The notes beneath the pieces are model-generated. The model was not told the origin of the DNA and made no database searches. It worked only from the letters and a program-made list of their open reading frames with translations. DNA of 64,000 nt, from contig JNVV01000017.1 of assembly GCA_000733355.1 (NCBI GenBank), positions 519,374-583,373 on the forward strand, written 5' to 3'. Below are positions 32,388 through 43,590 of the stretch, piece after piece. Positions within the stretch are counted from its first letter, which is position 1. Each line of letters opens with the position of its first letter. Source of the DNA: Falciphora oryzae (Eukaryota; Ascomycota; Sordariomycetes; Magnaporthales; Magnaporthaceae). A program made the position numbers and the translations under genes.

Positions 32388-33587
32388 CTACTCGAAGTCG
32401 TCGAGCGAGTCGGCCTGGACCCTCTGGGCGATGGCGGCCATTTTGGGGAACAGCTTCTCCGAGGGCCGGAGGCCGCAGACCTGGGCGGCGACCTGCTCCG
32501 GGTTGTTCTCGGCCATAACACGGGCCAGCTCCTAGCTCTCGGCGTCCTCGTCGACGCTCTGGGACCGGAAGGCCATCTCGGCGGCGTCGAAGAGCGCGCT
32601 GCAATCCTCGCCCTTTTCGGCCAGCTCGGCGGCGCGGCCGACGAAACGCTCCTTGCGGCTCAGCTTGCGGAGGGGCGCACGGCCGACGCGCTCGATGGCG
32701 TCCCCCAGGTGGGGGTTGCCGATGCGGGCTAGAATCTTTTTAACCTAGGCCTTCTAAGCCGTTTCGTCGATGCCGTACTTGACTGTAATAAGGATCGAAG
32801 TGTTCTCGAGCGCCCGGCGCACTTCGGCGTGGATTTCCTTATTCTGCAGCGCGTTGTAAACGGCCCGCTTCTGCTTGTTGTACCCGTGGTAGGCAGCGGC
32901 CGCATGGTCGTTATTAACGGTGTATAATTTACGTTCGATGTAAGGCTCGTGGTGGCCGACCCAATTAATGCCCTCGATGGCCGGCGGGCTGTGGTCTGCG
33001 AAGGGGGTGCGGTCGACGACCCATTCGTAAAACTTCTCCAGCTTAACGCCCAGGCCAGCATGGGGGTTCTAAGCCGGCACGATCTTGTCGATGGCAGAGT
33101 TGGCGAGCCGGGCGCAGTTAGATATGTCCTCGAGCCTGTGCTCCGGGGTGTGCTCCTTAATGAACCCGGCCAAGGTGTCGGTGGCGCCGATGGCGTTCTC
33201 GCAGGCAATAACGGCGGCAGAGGCCAGGTTAGTTGGCCTCCTCTCCAGGCCCCTGGCAATAACAGGGGCGATGAACTTTAGGATGTTGGGCCCGACGGAG
33301 CAGGTGATGATATCGGCAGTGGATAGCTCCTGGATCGGCTCCTCCTCGTGGGTCCGCGAGTTGATGGCCCGGTAGTTGGTGATAATATTCTCCTCGGTGC
33401 CCTTGGCGCCGACCTCGATGACTTTGTACGAGGGCTGGGTGTTAAGGACGTCGACAAGCTTGTCCGTAACATCGGCAAAAACGACCTCATAGCCAAAGTT
33501 GTGCAGGAAACAAGCAACGAAGCCACAGCCAATGTTTCCAGCACCAAAGTAGACGGCCTTAGCGTAGGTAGCGTTTGATGGGGACAT
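32388..33587 (-). pseudogene. mpdA: Mannitol-1-phosphate 5-dehydrogenase pseudogene
   Basis: Full-length (400 codons), one frame, no intron. The N-terminus has the NAD-binding motif [20 protein letters not shown]; later blocks are [53 protein letters not shown] and [18 protein letters not shown]. The enzyme interconverts fructose-6-phosphate and mannitol-1-phosphate. Four internal stops, at 33069-33071, 32754-32756, 32745-32747 and 32532-32534, are all TAG; three sit where the family has Gln (CAG to TAG), one where it has Tyr. No frameshifts. The reading frame is otherwise well preserved, so inactivation looks recent. The gene symbol follows Aspergillus usage. Confidence 0.88.
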
Positions 33588-34137
33588 CTTGTCGAATGTG
33601 TGTGTATGAAGGTATGGGTGTGCTGGTTGGCGCTCCGGTCAGGGGCCCGAGTTTCCCGACTGCCCGGTATTCCTTGGAGCTCCACCCACCACGCCGTTCC
33701 CTCCCTGTACTACCGTATTCTGTATATTCTTGCGGTACGGGCAAGGAGGGGAGGGTTTCGCCCTGGTTAGGGGTGCCTCGGCTCTAGGCTTCCCATACAC
33801 GCGCGTAGCAGGCCGTCGACTACTTTTTATACGCTTTTCGAGCGAGATGGAGTCTGGATATTAAATAAGCCTCTTCCCCCCGCCGCTATTAACATGCCAC
33901 CAACCACAAATTTCAAGCTAAAACAAGCAAAGAGCAACAAGATATATATAACCTCAACTCCTCTAAAGGCTTTTGCTCTTAGCTAACTTAAAAGCTCGGG
34001 ATCCCTATAAACAACCACAACATCTACTCATCTGCTCCCCTCCCGGTACCAACGGGCCCTACCTTACAGCACACAAGCAGAGCCGGGACCCGACGATAGC
34101 TTCAAGGCTACCAGCGCCGCCCTTCACCATATTCGCC
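33588..34137. other. Intergenic, divergent pseudogene promoters
   Basis: Between the starts of the dehydrogenase and bZIP relics. Contains GATATATATAACCTC near 33938-33953, a possible TATA region for the bZIP gene. No other feature seen. Confidence 0.5.
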
Positions 34138-34789
34138 ATGTCCCAGCACCAGAACGCCTACGCGCCCGCTCCGCGGGCCCCGAGGCAGTACTTCGGGACC
34201 AGCAGCGCCTTCAGGCCCGAGGCCAACCCGGACGAGGACTGTACCAAAATCTCAGATCTGGCCGAGCGTCGGAGGATACAGAACCGCATTGCCCAGCGTA
34301 ACTACTGTATGTTGCCCTTCTACCCATCTACGGGATACCTAAATCGAGGCTTCTCACAGGCCTCAAGCTAACCCGCCATATATACAGGCAAGAAGCTCAA
34401 GAAGCACCTTGTGAACCTGACAAGGCACGCGGGCACTTGGGCGGAAACCCGTCCGGGAATGAGAAGTCGACCTCCAGCAACGGAGGCAACGCCAACGCCA
34501 GCGACGGCGGCAACAACAGCAGCAGCAGCAGCAGCAGAAAACTCAGGCCGCGGCTCCATTAACGCCGCCCAAGACCTGCCCCAAACAATTCATGCCCCCA
34601 ATGCAGCCCGAGGACGAGGCCCTTTTCCCGCAACACTACGACGTGGGGGAGAGGTCGCAGGCGCCGCCCCAGTTCTTCCACGCCTACGCCTGCCCCGCCC
34701 CTGAGGCTATGATGATGGCGTCCTATGGGCACGGTGTTCCTAATCACCACCAAGGTGGTTCGTCGACTGTCAAGGTGCCGCCCGGGTGA
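34138..34789 (+). pseudogene. bZIP transcription factor, frameshifted
   Basis: Exon 1 starts MSQHQNAYAPAPRAPRQYFG and carries KISDLAERRRIQNRIAQRNY, the basic region of a fungal bZIP (N-x7-R). A proper intron (34307-34387) leads to KKLKKHLVNLTRHAGT, where the usual RKKL and EDLERRAG positions are altered. After that, protein-like text changes frame twice, first GNEKSTSSNGGNANASDGG, then across a (CAG)n run to QQQQKTQAAAPLTPPKTCPK and EDEALFPQHYDVGERSQAPP, typical of the C-terminal half of these factors. Two frameshifts make the gene non-functional as assembled. Confidence 0.65.
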
Positions 34790-35002
34790 AATGGCGTGCC
34801 CGTTACTCCTCTAACCCCCGGTTAGAACACGAAAGAGGCTGGGGCGCAAATGGACAAACGCGCGGATATTCTCAAATGGAACAAAAGCAAAGAAACTTTC
34901 AAATCAAGGCTACGCTAGCTTAAAAACAAAAACCAAAACCAGCCGCTCAAATAACAATGCGCATCCCCCCCCGAAGCCCATACGCTACCGGGTCAAACGG
35001 AC

Positions 35003-35446
35003 TTAGCAAGAAGCATAAGGGGAGCCGCCGCCGCAGACGGCGAGATAGCGCATGCCGGACCCGGGAGGGGGAGATCCCTTCCTCCTAGGCTGACGGGTCT
35101 CGAGCACGGCGGCCTCGTCGGCCCCCTCATCGGCCTCCTCATCCTCGGCCCGCTTCTCCACGGCGGAGGACTCGTCAGCCTCCTCCTCAAGGAGCGGGGC
35201 CTCGCCGGCCGTCTCGTCGGCGACGTCGCGCTTCGTGACGGGGCGGGGGGTGCCGGCCCTGTAGCTCACGGGCTTTTTGGTGCCCCGCGGGGTCGGGAGG
35301 GGCACAGAGCCCTCCTCGACCGCCTCCTCGCCGGCCGTCTCGTCGGAGACGTCGCGCTTCGAAGTGGGGCAGCGGGCTCCCGTCGGGCACACCTGGGGAT
35401 GTCCGAAGAAGCCCTTGCAGGTCCGGGCCTGGAGCTCCCCGGTGTC
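35003..35446 (-). CDS. Kex2-type secreted protein, last exon
   Basis: An exon beginning after the acceptor TTTGCATGACAG encodes ELQARTCKGFFGHPQVCPTG and ARCPTS, then two long units beginning KRDVSDETAGEE and KRDVADETAGEA, further dibasic sites (EKRAEDEE), acidic spacers and a C-terminal segment with Cys (MRYLAVCGGGSPYASC). The repeated KR-DV-DETAGE units resemble kexin-processed precursors, as in the gene at 18569. I could not find the signal-peptide exon upstream (35447-35830 gives no hydrophobic start), so the model is partial and may be broken. Confidence 0.5.
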   Translation of the reverse strand, partial: DTGELQARTCKGFFGHPQVCPTGARCPTSKRDVSDETAGEEAVEEGSVPLPTPRGTKKPVSYRAGTPRPVTKRDVADETAGEAPLLEEEADESSAVEKRAEDEEADEGADEAAVLETRQPRRKGSPPPGSGMRYLAVCGGGSPYASC

Positions 35447-35858
35447 CTGTCATGCAAAACGGCGGGGGGTGGCATTGAACGGAGCCAGAAATAACATCGA
35501 TCGACACCAAAGTTAAACTGAGGGAATTCAGCAGAGTGGGGAAGGCGCGCTGCCGGGGGTTCGATGCACGGGCTCCGCGTGTTCGTGCCTGGCGCGACCG
35601 CTCGACTCGTGAAGGTGGCCCCGCTGTGCCCAGAATAGGTGCTTAGACCAGGCGTATCCATAAAGTTAGAAGGGTCAAGATGGCCAAGACCTGCCAGAAC
35701 GGGAAATCCAGCCGGGTACCCCATGTTGTGGCTTTGTTGTTTCCATGCGACTCCATGAAACAGCAGGGGAAGATGGAGGTTTGCGCATGCACGCAGCGCT
35801 GGCTGATGCGGTTCTCGCTTGGACAAATCGGGATGGATTCATTTCCCCAACTCCCATG

Positions 35859-36420
35859 CTATTCAATAAGCTGCAGCAGAGTCTCGGCGTCCAAAACGAC
35901 ACGCATCATAGGAAACGTCTGGTCATAATCCGGAGGCTCGGCGCCAACATCCTCAGCAAACGTCGCCACGCCTCGCACGTACGTGGTGGCCTTGCCTCTT
36001 GGGTTGTTCGGGCTGTCCTGCTTCGGCATCGTGCGCACCAGAAGGGCCTTGGAGCTGTTCCGGACGCGGCAGAGCATGTCGCCCGGGCGGGCCACGCCCG
36101 GGACCAGCGCCAGCCGGATCCCCGGCGCCGTCGGCTCGTGGGACACCCTGCCCCCCTCGAGCAGGCAGAAGCGCGGGAGGAAGGCCCCCGAGGCGGGCGG
36201 GCGGCCCGCAAGACGGCTCTCGAGGGACAGCCGCTCGGCCCACTGCGCCGCCTGGAGGGCGGCGTGCCCAAACGTGTCGTCGGCGGCACCCGGCATGTGC
36301 GGGCCCGCGCGGCTCGAGCAGAGGTTGAGGATCCGGTATTCGTCCAGCTGGAGGAGGGAGGCGAAGAGTTTGTCGTTTGCGTAAAGGGCCTCTTCCTTGT
36401 CGGTGGGGTTCTCAAACGAC
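35859..36420 (-). CDS. Hypothetical C-terminal exon
   Basis: After a possible acceptor (GGCGTCCAG) the minus strand is open with strong GC3 bias: SFENPTDKEEALYANDKLFA, SLLQLDEYRILNLC, GIRLALVPGVARPGDMLCRV, VATFAEDVGAEPPDYDQTFP, ending ETLLQLIE. The phrase VPGVARPGDMLCRV resembles the C-terminal part of HET-type proteins, but this is weak. No start exon found. Confidence 0.4.
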
Positions 36421-36429
36421 TTCTGGACG

Positions 36430-37080
36430 CCACAACCATGTCAGATCAGGTTGTCCCCATCCATGACTTTGTCCTCCTGTACACGATACCGTCACCGACG
36501 CAGCCTGGCGCCTCTTCTGGAACCCCGACGACCCTATTGCGTCCATTACTATCACGCCGGAGTGCTTCAGCCCGGACTCGCCGCAGCCCCGCGAGACGTA
36601 TATCCACCGAGGCCCCGACGGCACCGAAGCTTGACACCCCGTCGCAAACGAGCCGTACACCATCAAAAGGCAGCTTCCGTGACTTTGGGCATCGGCCCGG
36701 TCACCGGAAAGGCTGGTATCTGGTGGGAAGGACATGTCGATGATAACTACATGGACGACGAGGAAGGTCGGCCGGCCAAGTGTGCTTGCTACGGCGACCT
36801 CGGGCCCGGCGAGCCCGCAGACGTGACCGTGGTCCCGTCCTCCGGCAACTCGTACGTTACAGTGCACGACGTCGTAAAGACCATGCACGATTTGCTACGC
36901 CGGCACCGGGGGGTGTTATGGGCGTCGTTAACTTCGCACGCGAGATGTATCCCAGACCCGCACCTGCCGCCAGATGAAAAGCTGATGATCATCACCACTA
37001 TAGCCCACAGTATCTATGTCCTCAAGGAGGACGACGCACTTGAGTTAATGCGGAAAAATCGGCAGCACCTATCGTCTTAA
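36430..37080 (+). pseudogene. Unknown fungal protein, broken frame
   Basis: One frame reads VTDAAWRLFWNPDDPIASIT, PECFSPDSPQPRETYIHRGP, then a TGA after GTEA; a one-base shift follows QLP and the second frame continues SVTLGIGPVTGKAGIWWEGH, VDDNYMDDEEGRPAKCACYG and YVLKEDDALELMRKN to a stop at 37080. The two halves clearly belong together. I remember such proteins only as uncharacterised. Confidence 0.5.
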
Positions 37081-37849
37081 AAAGCTAGCGCGTGAAAGGC
37101 ACTGTAGCTTTCTCGCATGCGTGGTACGGTCAGGCGTGGAGAAGAGTGATTCAAGTTTACCTTGGCTTCAGGTGAATGCAACCACTCTCAAATTGCCTCT
37201 CCATAAATATCATAAAGAAACTCCGCACATCACTGTACTTATGTTGGAGCTTTCGGGCCGGGGGGACAATATCGGGAACCCGTCTTGTCGCCGGCGATCG
37301 GGTGGACCTCCCGCCTGGACCAGCTCCCCCGGCGCGGCCGCGGATCACATATGTAGTGCGCGCCATGGGCCACAACAAGCTCGGGCGCTGGCCGAATCAA
37401 GCAATTGAGTGAGTGGTCCGAGCATCGTGGACCAAACGCGCGTCGACGACGAGCGGGAGAGGGAGCAACAGCCAGACTGATACCGTCTGATAGGTGGGGA
37501 TTGACTGGCCTGCAACACGGGAGAGCCAACGGACAATTGACGGTATGCAACGGCGGGATCACTCGCGATGTTGTAAACGTGCTTGGCAAGTCTACCGCCA
37601 AACCCCTTGGACTTTTCGCGGGGTTTGTACCCGTGTTTGCCTTTCAGCTTACATGCGCAGACTTCAGGAAATCACAAAAGACGAAAACCCTCTCTTACGT
37701 TTAGCATTACGCCTCACAAAGTACGACCTGACTCCGTCATGGCAGCAAATTAGTCGCGGCGTACAACAGAGACTGGATCGAGCGGTGAAACGGAGTCGGC
37801 CGAGTCCATCTCCGCCCATGGACTCCCCCTGAGGCCAAAAGAAAACGGC
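37081..37849. other. Intergenic, no gene recognised
   Basis: Mixed sequence upstream of the HET remnant; LTKYDLTPSWQQISRGVQQR near 37720 may be a decayed exon of it. Nothing else supported. Confidence 0.35.
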
Positions 37850-38280
37850 CTCGCTTATAAGGGGCTCTCGCTCGACAGCAGGGCCTTGCACCTCGTCCAG
37901 ATCGAGCCTTCAGCCCATTTGCATAGTCGGACTACCTGCCGCCTCGCAGTCGTTTCTTTGGGCAGGCGGCCCATGTACCAGGCCTTCAGCTGCGTGTGGG
38001 GGGCACCGACACGGCCGCCGAAACCTTTGGCGTAAACGGCGACGCCTTCCAGGTCGGCAGCAACCTGTTCGAAGCACTCCGGTTCCTAAAATATAAGCAA
38101 CAGGATGCCGCCACCAACAGGGACGACTTCTGGATCGACGCCATCAGAATTAACTAGGGAAACGTCGACGAAAAAAACGCGCAGCTGGGCACAATGGGGC
38201 AGATATACTTCAGGGCGAGCTCCGTGCTCGTGTGGCAGGCGAAAGGTCTCGGCTTCCCTTGCCGTTGATAAATCGGCAGG
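37850..38280 (+). pseudogene. HET-domain remnant
   Basis: Two frames give a HET domain: TCRLAVVSLGRRPMYQAFSC then VWG, a one-base shift, DTAAETFGVNGDAFQVGSNL, FEALRFLK, DDFWIDAIRIN, TAG in place of the conserved Gln, then GNVDEKNAQLGTMGQIYFRA and SSVLVW. The text ends at about 38250. One frameshift and one CAG-to-TAG type stop mark it as dead. Confidence 0.7.
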
Positions 38281-38634
38281 GAGAATCGCTTAAACCACCA
38301 TACGAAATCGTCATGTCATCACTGCCGAGCGAAAAATGCAGCTGCTTAAAAATCTGGACTGAGATAGGCACATCCTTCCTCGTACTTATCAATTCTTAGC
38401 ATTGTGCTATTAGTGCACGCTGCCAAATTGCATACAATTCCTTAACACCCACCATTTCAGCGACATAATAGAAACAACCACGCCCGCCAACGGTGCTGCC
38501 GTTGCCAATATCCCCCCTAGCTAATAAGGTGGCACAATACGCCATCCTCGGCGGCCCGCCGGCCCGGAGGAGCGCAATGCTGCCGCCCCGGCCCCCGCGC
38601 ACTACAGCGCAACCGATGACGCCGTCCCCTTTGC
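38281..38634. other. Intergenic, no gene recognised
   Basis: No coding or RNA feature identified between the HET remnant and DR1 copy C. Confidence 0.4.
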
Positions 38635-38850
38635 GGAACGTCCAGCGCCCCGGCGTTTTTACGCCCTACAGCCGATCGCCGGCTCACCAACAAGGGGCGC
38701 CGGAATACGGCCCGACCTCCGTGTGCCTTCTGGTTTAATTTGTTAGCCGCCTTGGTAGCAGCATTTATAGTCAGGTGTCATTAAGCTCGTATGCCCCTTG
38801 ATGGGCAGGGACTGGTAGATCCCGACTTACCGACGTTAAATATACTCTCT
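38635..38850 (+). repeat. DR1 dispersed repeat, copy C (3' part)
   Basis: Aligns from CCCCGGCGTTTTTACGCCCT through CAACAAGGGGCGCCGGAA to GACGTTAAATA with a (CT)n tail. It lacks the 5' half and carries a deletion around the GGTAGCGCTAGC block. Confidence 0.85.
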
Positions 38851-39408
38851 CTCCGCCACAGACGACTGGAGTGCGGGGGGGCTGCGACGTTGCGGTAATT
38901 GGTTGGGTCCGTGGGGCAGGGTCCGGTGCGCTGGATATGGCTTTCTAGAAGCTTGCAAAGCTTTGCAGAGCTTTCACTTCGTCTCCCCAAGGCTCGCCGA
39001 CGTTCCACTGGCGGCCGGTACCCATGCCCCAACCTCCGACACTGTTTCCCGCCGTATGCGGCTGCACTGCAGCATACCCAACACCACCCGCGACCAGGCA
39101 GGGGCCGGTGCTGCTCGATGCAGCCCTAGGATACGATTCACCCGGACTTCCGCCGATCATCCGGATTTCTGCCGATGCCCCGCAACCTACGAATCCATCC
39201 CCCTGTATAGGGTATGGCTTGCCGGGGCGGTGTGCCTCTTTTTCTCTTTTTCCAAGTACACCATGCATGTGACCTATATAAAAACGTTTGAGCGAAGATT
39301 GGCGACCCCGGTCTCGAAGACAGCCCCAAGGCTTTTCTTTCCTCATTTTCCCAATGAACAAACGGATGTAATCGTTCCTCCGGAATCTCGTCTAGAGAAA
39401 ACGACGGC
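38851..39408. other. Upstream region of the MFS gene
   Basis: No gene. TATATAAAA at about 39275-39283, some 130 bp before the MFS start codon, is a plausible TATA box. Confidence 0.45.
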
Positions 39409-41190
39409 ATGTCTACAATGACCGAGACCGTGGCCGCTGCCGGGGCCAGGCGCGTGGATGGCGATTACGAGCTTCAGCCTACTGTGCATAGCCGGCGGCT
39501 GCAAAGTTCTGTCGCCGCAGCGGACAGCAACCTCCCCATTGCCTCCGAGGACGGTAGGCCGAATGGACCAAGAGCCCCTGACGAACCACCGCCGCTAGCA
39601 AAGGTGCCGTACCTGAAGCTGCTGGGCTGTGGTTTCTCCTTCTTCTTTTCCGGCGTCAATGACGGCACGCTGGGCCCTCTAGTACCTTATATCCAAAACA
39701 CCTTCTCCATCGGCCCGGGCGAGATAGCGATCATGTAGGTTCCACGGCCTCGGCCCAGCAACAGCCACCAACCCGCCGTGGAGCTGACAAGGACAGATAC
39801 GCGACCTCGTTCTTGGGCTGGTTCCTCGCTGCATTCATGAACCCCTTCCTGTCGGACGGGCAGCGCCACGTGACGCTGGGACGTGTCCTGGCCCTCGGCG
39901 CGGCGCTGCAGCTCGTCGCGCAGGCCCTGCGCTCCGTCCCGCCGCCGCACCTGTCCCTGCCGCTCTACGCCGTCAGCTTCTTCGTGCAGACGCTCGGCAT
40001 GGCGCTGCAGGACGCCCACTCCAACACTTTCGTCAGCGGTGCCGCCGCCGCCGCCCACCGCTGGCTCGGCTTTATCCACGCTTCGTACGCGGCGGGGACG
40101 CTATTGGGCCCCCCTATCGCGACAGCCATCGCTGCCCCGGGCGGCCAGGTCTTGGGCGGTGCCTGGACGCGGGTGTACTTCGTGCTGCTGGGCCTGGGCG
40201 CCCTCAACATGGTCGGGGTCGTGGTTGGGTTCTCCGGCGACCTCTGGCGGCGGACACCGGCCGTCGAGGGCGGGCCGACGGGTGGGACGACGGCTGATCG
40301 CGCGTCTGCGGGCGATGGCGACGGTCGCACCAAGACCTCCGTAGCCATGCAGGATCTGCGTGACCTGCTCAGCCTCCGGTCGTTCTGGCTGCTTAGTCTG
40401 TTCTATTTCTTCGAGCTGGGAGCCTGGTTGGCGGCTGGGGGTTGGGTTGTTGAGTACCTCGTCAAGGTGCGCGACGGCGAGCTTTCCAAGATGGGGTACG
40501 TGCCCACGGGATGGAACGGCGGCCTACTGCTCGGGCGTATCCTGCTGGCCGAGCCGACTTTCCGACTCGGCGAGCGGCGCATGATCCTGATCTATTCAGT
40601 CATCTGCACGGCTCTCCAGCTCGTCTTCTGGCTGGTGCCCAACATCATCGCCAGCGCGACCGCCCTGAGCATTATGGGATTCCTGTTCGGGCCCTTCTTC
40701 GCGACGGTAGGGATACGAGCTGGCAAGCAATAGTTTTGCGTGGTCGAGAAGCCGCAGTGACTGACGATGCGGCCATGAGGGCGATGCAGGGCGTCTCGGT
40801 CGGCTCCAAGCTCTTTCCGCGCAAGGTCCGAGCTCAAGGTCTCAGTAAGCATTGCACTTGTCTTCCCGATCCCCCGCGCTGGTGGCCATGCGTGGTGGAA
40901 AGTTGGGTGGCTGTTCACGATGGCTGATATTCAACGCTGCGTACCCCAGGCTTCGTCTTTGTTGTGGCTCAAGCTGGAGGAGCCTTGTTTCCCTCACTCA
41001 CTGGCATCATTGTAAGTTGATGGCAACCTCGCCCGACCCTCAAATGCAGACGCTGACTCCGGAAAATGACAAGGCCACCAGAGCTGGTGTCCAGGTTCTC
41101 CAGCCGATCGTTCTCGCCCTCATCATCGCGGGAGGCCTGTCATGGTATCTGATCCCCAAGGTCCCCAGGGATACCACGCCAAACGAATAA
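39409..41190 (+). CDS. MFS transporter
   Basis: Five exons, 39409-39734, 39797-40706, 40790-40844, 40950-41011, 41074-41190, sum to 1470 nt (489 residues) with all joins in frame; the last intron ends AAG. The N-terminal ~70 residues are cytosolic, then about 12 hydrophobic helices follow: YLKLLGCGFSFFFSGVNDGT, FLGWFLAAFMNPFLSDGQRH, LPLYAVSFFVQTLGMALQDA, RWLGFIHASYAAGTLLGPPI, WLAAGGWVVEYLVKVRDGEL, then GVSVGSKLFPRKV, FVFVVAQAGGALFPSLTGII and VLQPIVLALIIAGGLSWYLI. The PHxN-like helix with HSNTF and the H-SYxxG motif fit the fungal MFS group related to yeast Bsc6. Substrate unknown. Appears intact, unlike most neighbours. Confidence 0.88.
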
Positions 41191-42309
41191 ACGGCCAGCC
41201 TGGGGTTTAGTAAGGTATCTTTGGGTGGCTTGCAGCTGTGCGTATCCAGCCTAGAGTTTAGGTAAGACGGGGGATAATTGGGGGAGGGCTGGACAACTGG
41301 CCGGGCGCCATATGTCCCCGTTACAAGGAAGTGACGACGTTTGTGCAAGCCGCTCGAAGTACCTCATACTTGGGGCTACTTTGAGGTTGGGAAAAGCGAG
41401 GAGAAGAAGCTGGGCTTTGCGAGTGTCCCGTGGCGGTTCAAAAGAAGTCCTGAAGCTGGGCTCTCAATTCAGAGCTGGAATTCAGTCGTGTTTTCTGGGC
41501 AGCAATGCCGACAAAATTCGACCGAAGCGTTGCAAAGAGGCACTGCCAAGCATTTGTCTCAAAATCCCAACGGACAACCTAGGCTCGTTGCCGTTGTCGA
41601 GACCCTCAAGTCGTCCACGTTGATTTGCTGAACGGGACAGATATATGAGCAGAGGAGAAAGCGAATGCGGGATCGCGGAGCATAAGCCCCAAGAAAAGGA
41701 GGAGGTCGGGAGACGAGGATGAGGAGAGTGGCGTGGCAGACACGTTTTATAGGAGGGGTTTTAGCAGTCGTGACGATGTGATCGGCCAGGAGGACGACGA
41801 TCCTCCCCGCGGCAGGAAGCGCTGTCGACAGGGTCCTGGTCTGACCCGAGCGACTACGGCGCTCATGGTACCAATGCAGACCTTTCTTTCCCATCCATGG
41901 CTTCACGCACAACGGACGGCAGTTCCCATGCCAACTCTCTCCCTATGACTCCTCTTCCCCTTCAAGACGTCTGCAACGGTATTGACGCCGGGTCAAATCC
42001 CGAAGAAAAAGGACCGGGAGCCTGCTCCGGCCCCAGGGGACTGAGCTCACTGTCCTGTCACAGGTTGGTCACAGGTGATTTAGCCCGAGTTACCCTTTGG
42101 CATTTTTTCATCACTCGCGTAAAGTTGCCGCGGGTCAAGCGGCAGCGCCACACCCCGTGCTCCTAGAACCCGTCTGCTTCCAGGCACCCAGCGCGTCTGG
42201 CAGGCGTCGAGTCCCAGGCTACGGCTGCGCAGTCGTCAATCCGTCTCCACCGGCCGCCCTTCCCTTGGCTGCCTTGCATGACTCACCAGCTCAGATGCTG
42301 GGTAGAGGG
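41191..42309. other. Intergenic, no gene recognised
   Basis: 3' flank of the MFS gene followed by unassigned sequence; no exon with domain signal. Confidence 0.4.
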
Positions 42310-42803
42310 CATTATGCGTAATAAGACAAGGTCGCGACCCGGCCTCGGACGCGCGAGGCCAACGGTGGCCGGAGTAAAGGCTTTGGCCCGGAAAATGGCC
42401 CGAAACGTCCGTAACGCGTGGTTCGAAGATAAGTTTCCGGCACGGTATAAGGTTATAGGCCTCCCGCCGGCACCACAGCATGCACCCGAAGCTTTACAAC
42501 TCCACCGGAGTGCTTTGCAACGGCTGGTAGCTGCACGTACGGGCCACGGGGATTTCGATTGGTACCATCGAAAATTCAAGCACGAGGACGACAATCCGTG
42601 CCGTTGCGGAAAAAAACAAATCCCCTTCCCACCCTGTATTTTACAAGCTGGTTAGGGCGTTAAAAAACAAATGGCCCGTAGCGGACCCCGCCCCGATATT
42701 TGACAGGCCCGGATATTGGAAACGGCTATTTTAAAAGCCCCTCCTTTTTGCTTCATTCGTCGAAGCTACTAACTATTTTACTATCACTAGGCGATAATAA
42801 TAA
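42310..42803 (+). mobile_element. 3' end of a Tad1-like LINE
   Basis: Plus-strand text LHRSALQRLVAARTGHGDFD and YHRKFKHEDDNPCRCGKK matches the C-terminal part of fungal LINE polymerase proteins (consensus ARTGHGDFxxYHxRFxHEDxxxxCxCG). A frameshift follows, then ALKNKWPVADPAPIFDRPGY and FASFVEATNYFT, with one internal TAA. The copy is 5'-truncated. An ATAATAATAA tail lies at about 42795. Confidence 0.65.
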
Positions 42804-42873
42804 ATTTTAAAAGCCTATGCATTACCTTTTCCTTTTTCCTTTAGTTATACCTTTTTTTCCTTTTATCCTTCAC

Positions 42874-43590
42874 TCCAACCGGACCAACAGTAGGCTCGTT
42901 GGTCCCCCGCACCCACGGCCGGGCCCAGNNNNNNNNNNNNNNNNNNNNNNNNNNNNNNNNNNNNNNNNNNNNNNNNNNNNNNNNNNNNNNNNNNNNNNNN
43001 NNNNNNNNNNNNNNNNNNNNNNNNNNNNNNNNNNNNNNNNNNNNNNNNNNNNNNNNNNNNNNNNNNNNNNNNNNNNNNNNNNNNNNNNNNNNNNNNNNNN
43101 NNNNNNNNNNNNNNNNNNNNNNNNNNNNNNNNNNNNNNNNNNNNNNNNNNNNNNNNNNNNNNNNNNNNNNNNNNNNNNNNNNNNNNNNNNNNNNNNNNNN
43201 NNNNNNNNNNNNNNNNNNNNNNNNNNNNNNNNNNNNNNNNNNNNNNNNNNNNNNNNNNNNNNNNNNNNNNNNNNNNNNNNNNNNNNNNNNNNNNNNNNNN
43301 NNNNNCCTTTTCCGGCACACTCGCCAGCCGATAGCATCACTGCCACCCGCAGCGCTCACAACGCCCCGGCGTTTTTACGCCCTACAGCCGATCGCCCGCT
43401 CACCAACAAGGAGCGCCGGAATGCGGCCCGACCCCCGTGTGCCTTCGGGTTTAACTTTGTTAGCCGCCTCGATAGCAGCACTATAGCCTGGTGTAAATAA
43501 GCTTAGGTAGCGCTAGCACGTCGTATGCCCTTAGGGAGGCAGGGACTGGTAGATCCCGACTTACCGACGTTAAACAGACTCACACACACA
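42874..43590 (+). repeat. DR1 dispersed repeat, copy D (contains a 377-N gap)
   Basis: The 5' end ACCGGACCAACAGTAGGCTC, with the stem GGACCAAC/GTTGGTCC, is followed by N (42929-43305), then the standard 3' half and a (CA)n(CT)n tail at 43580-43603. The tail forms the 3' end of the next gene's reading frame. Whether one copy or two flank the gap cannot be told. Confidence 0.8.

Noticed and set aside
32388..33587. TAG recoding or A-to-I editing rescuing the dehydrogenase
   Set aside because: Editing would insert Trp at Gln/Tyr sites, and other genes here use TAG as a normal terminator (for example the protein ending at 52616).
35745..36743. Plus-strand 332-residue ORF
   Set aside because: It runs antisense to the GC-rich exon at 35859-36420 and switches into the wrong frame of the relic at 36430.
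42817..43500. ORFs across the N gap in DR1 copy D
   Set aside because: Same reason; the flanks are non-coding repeat.
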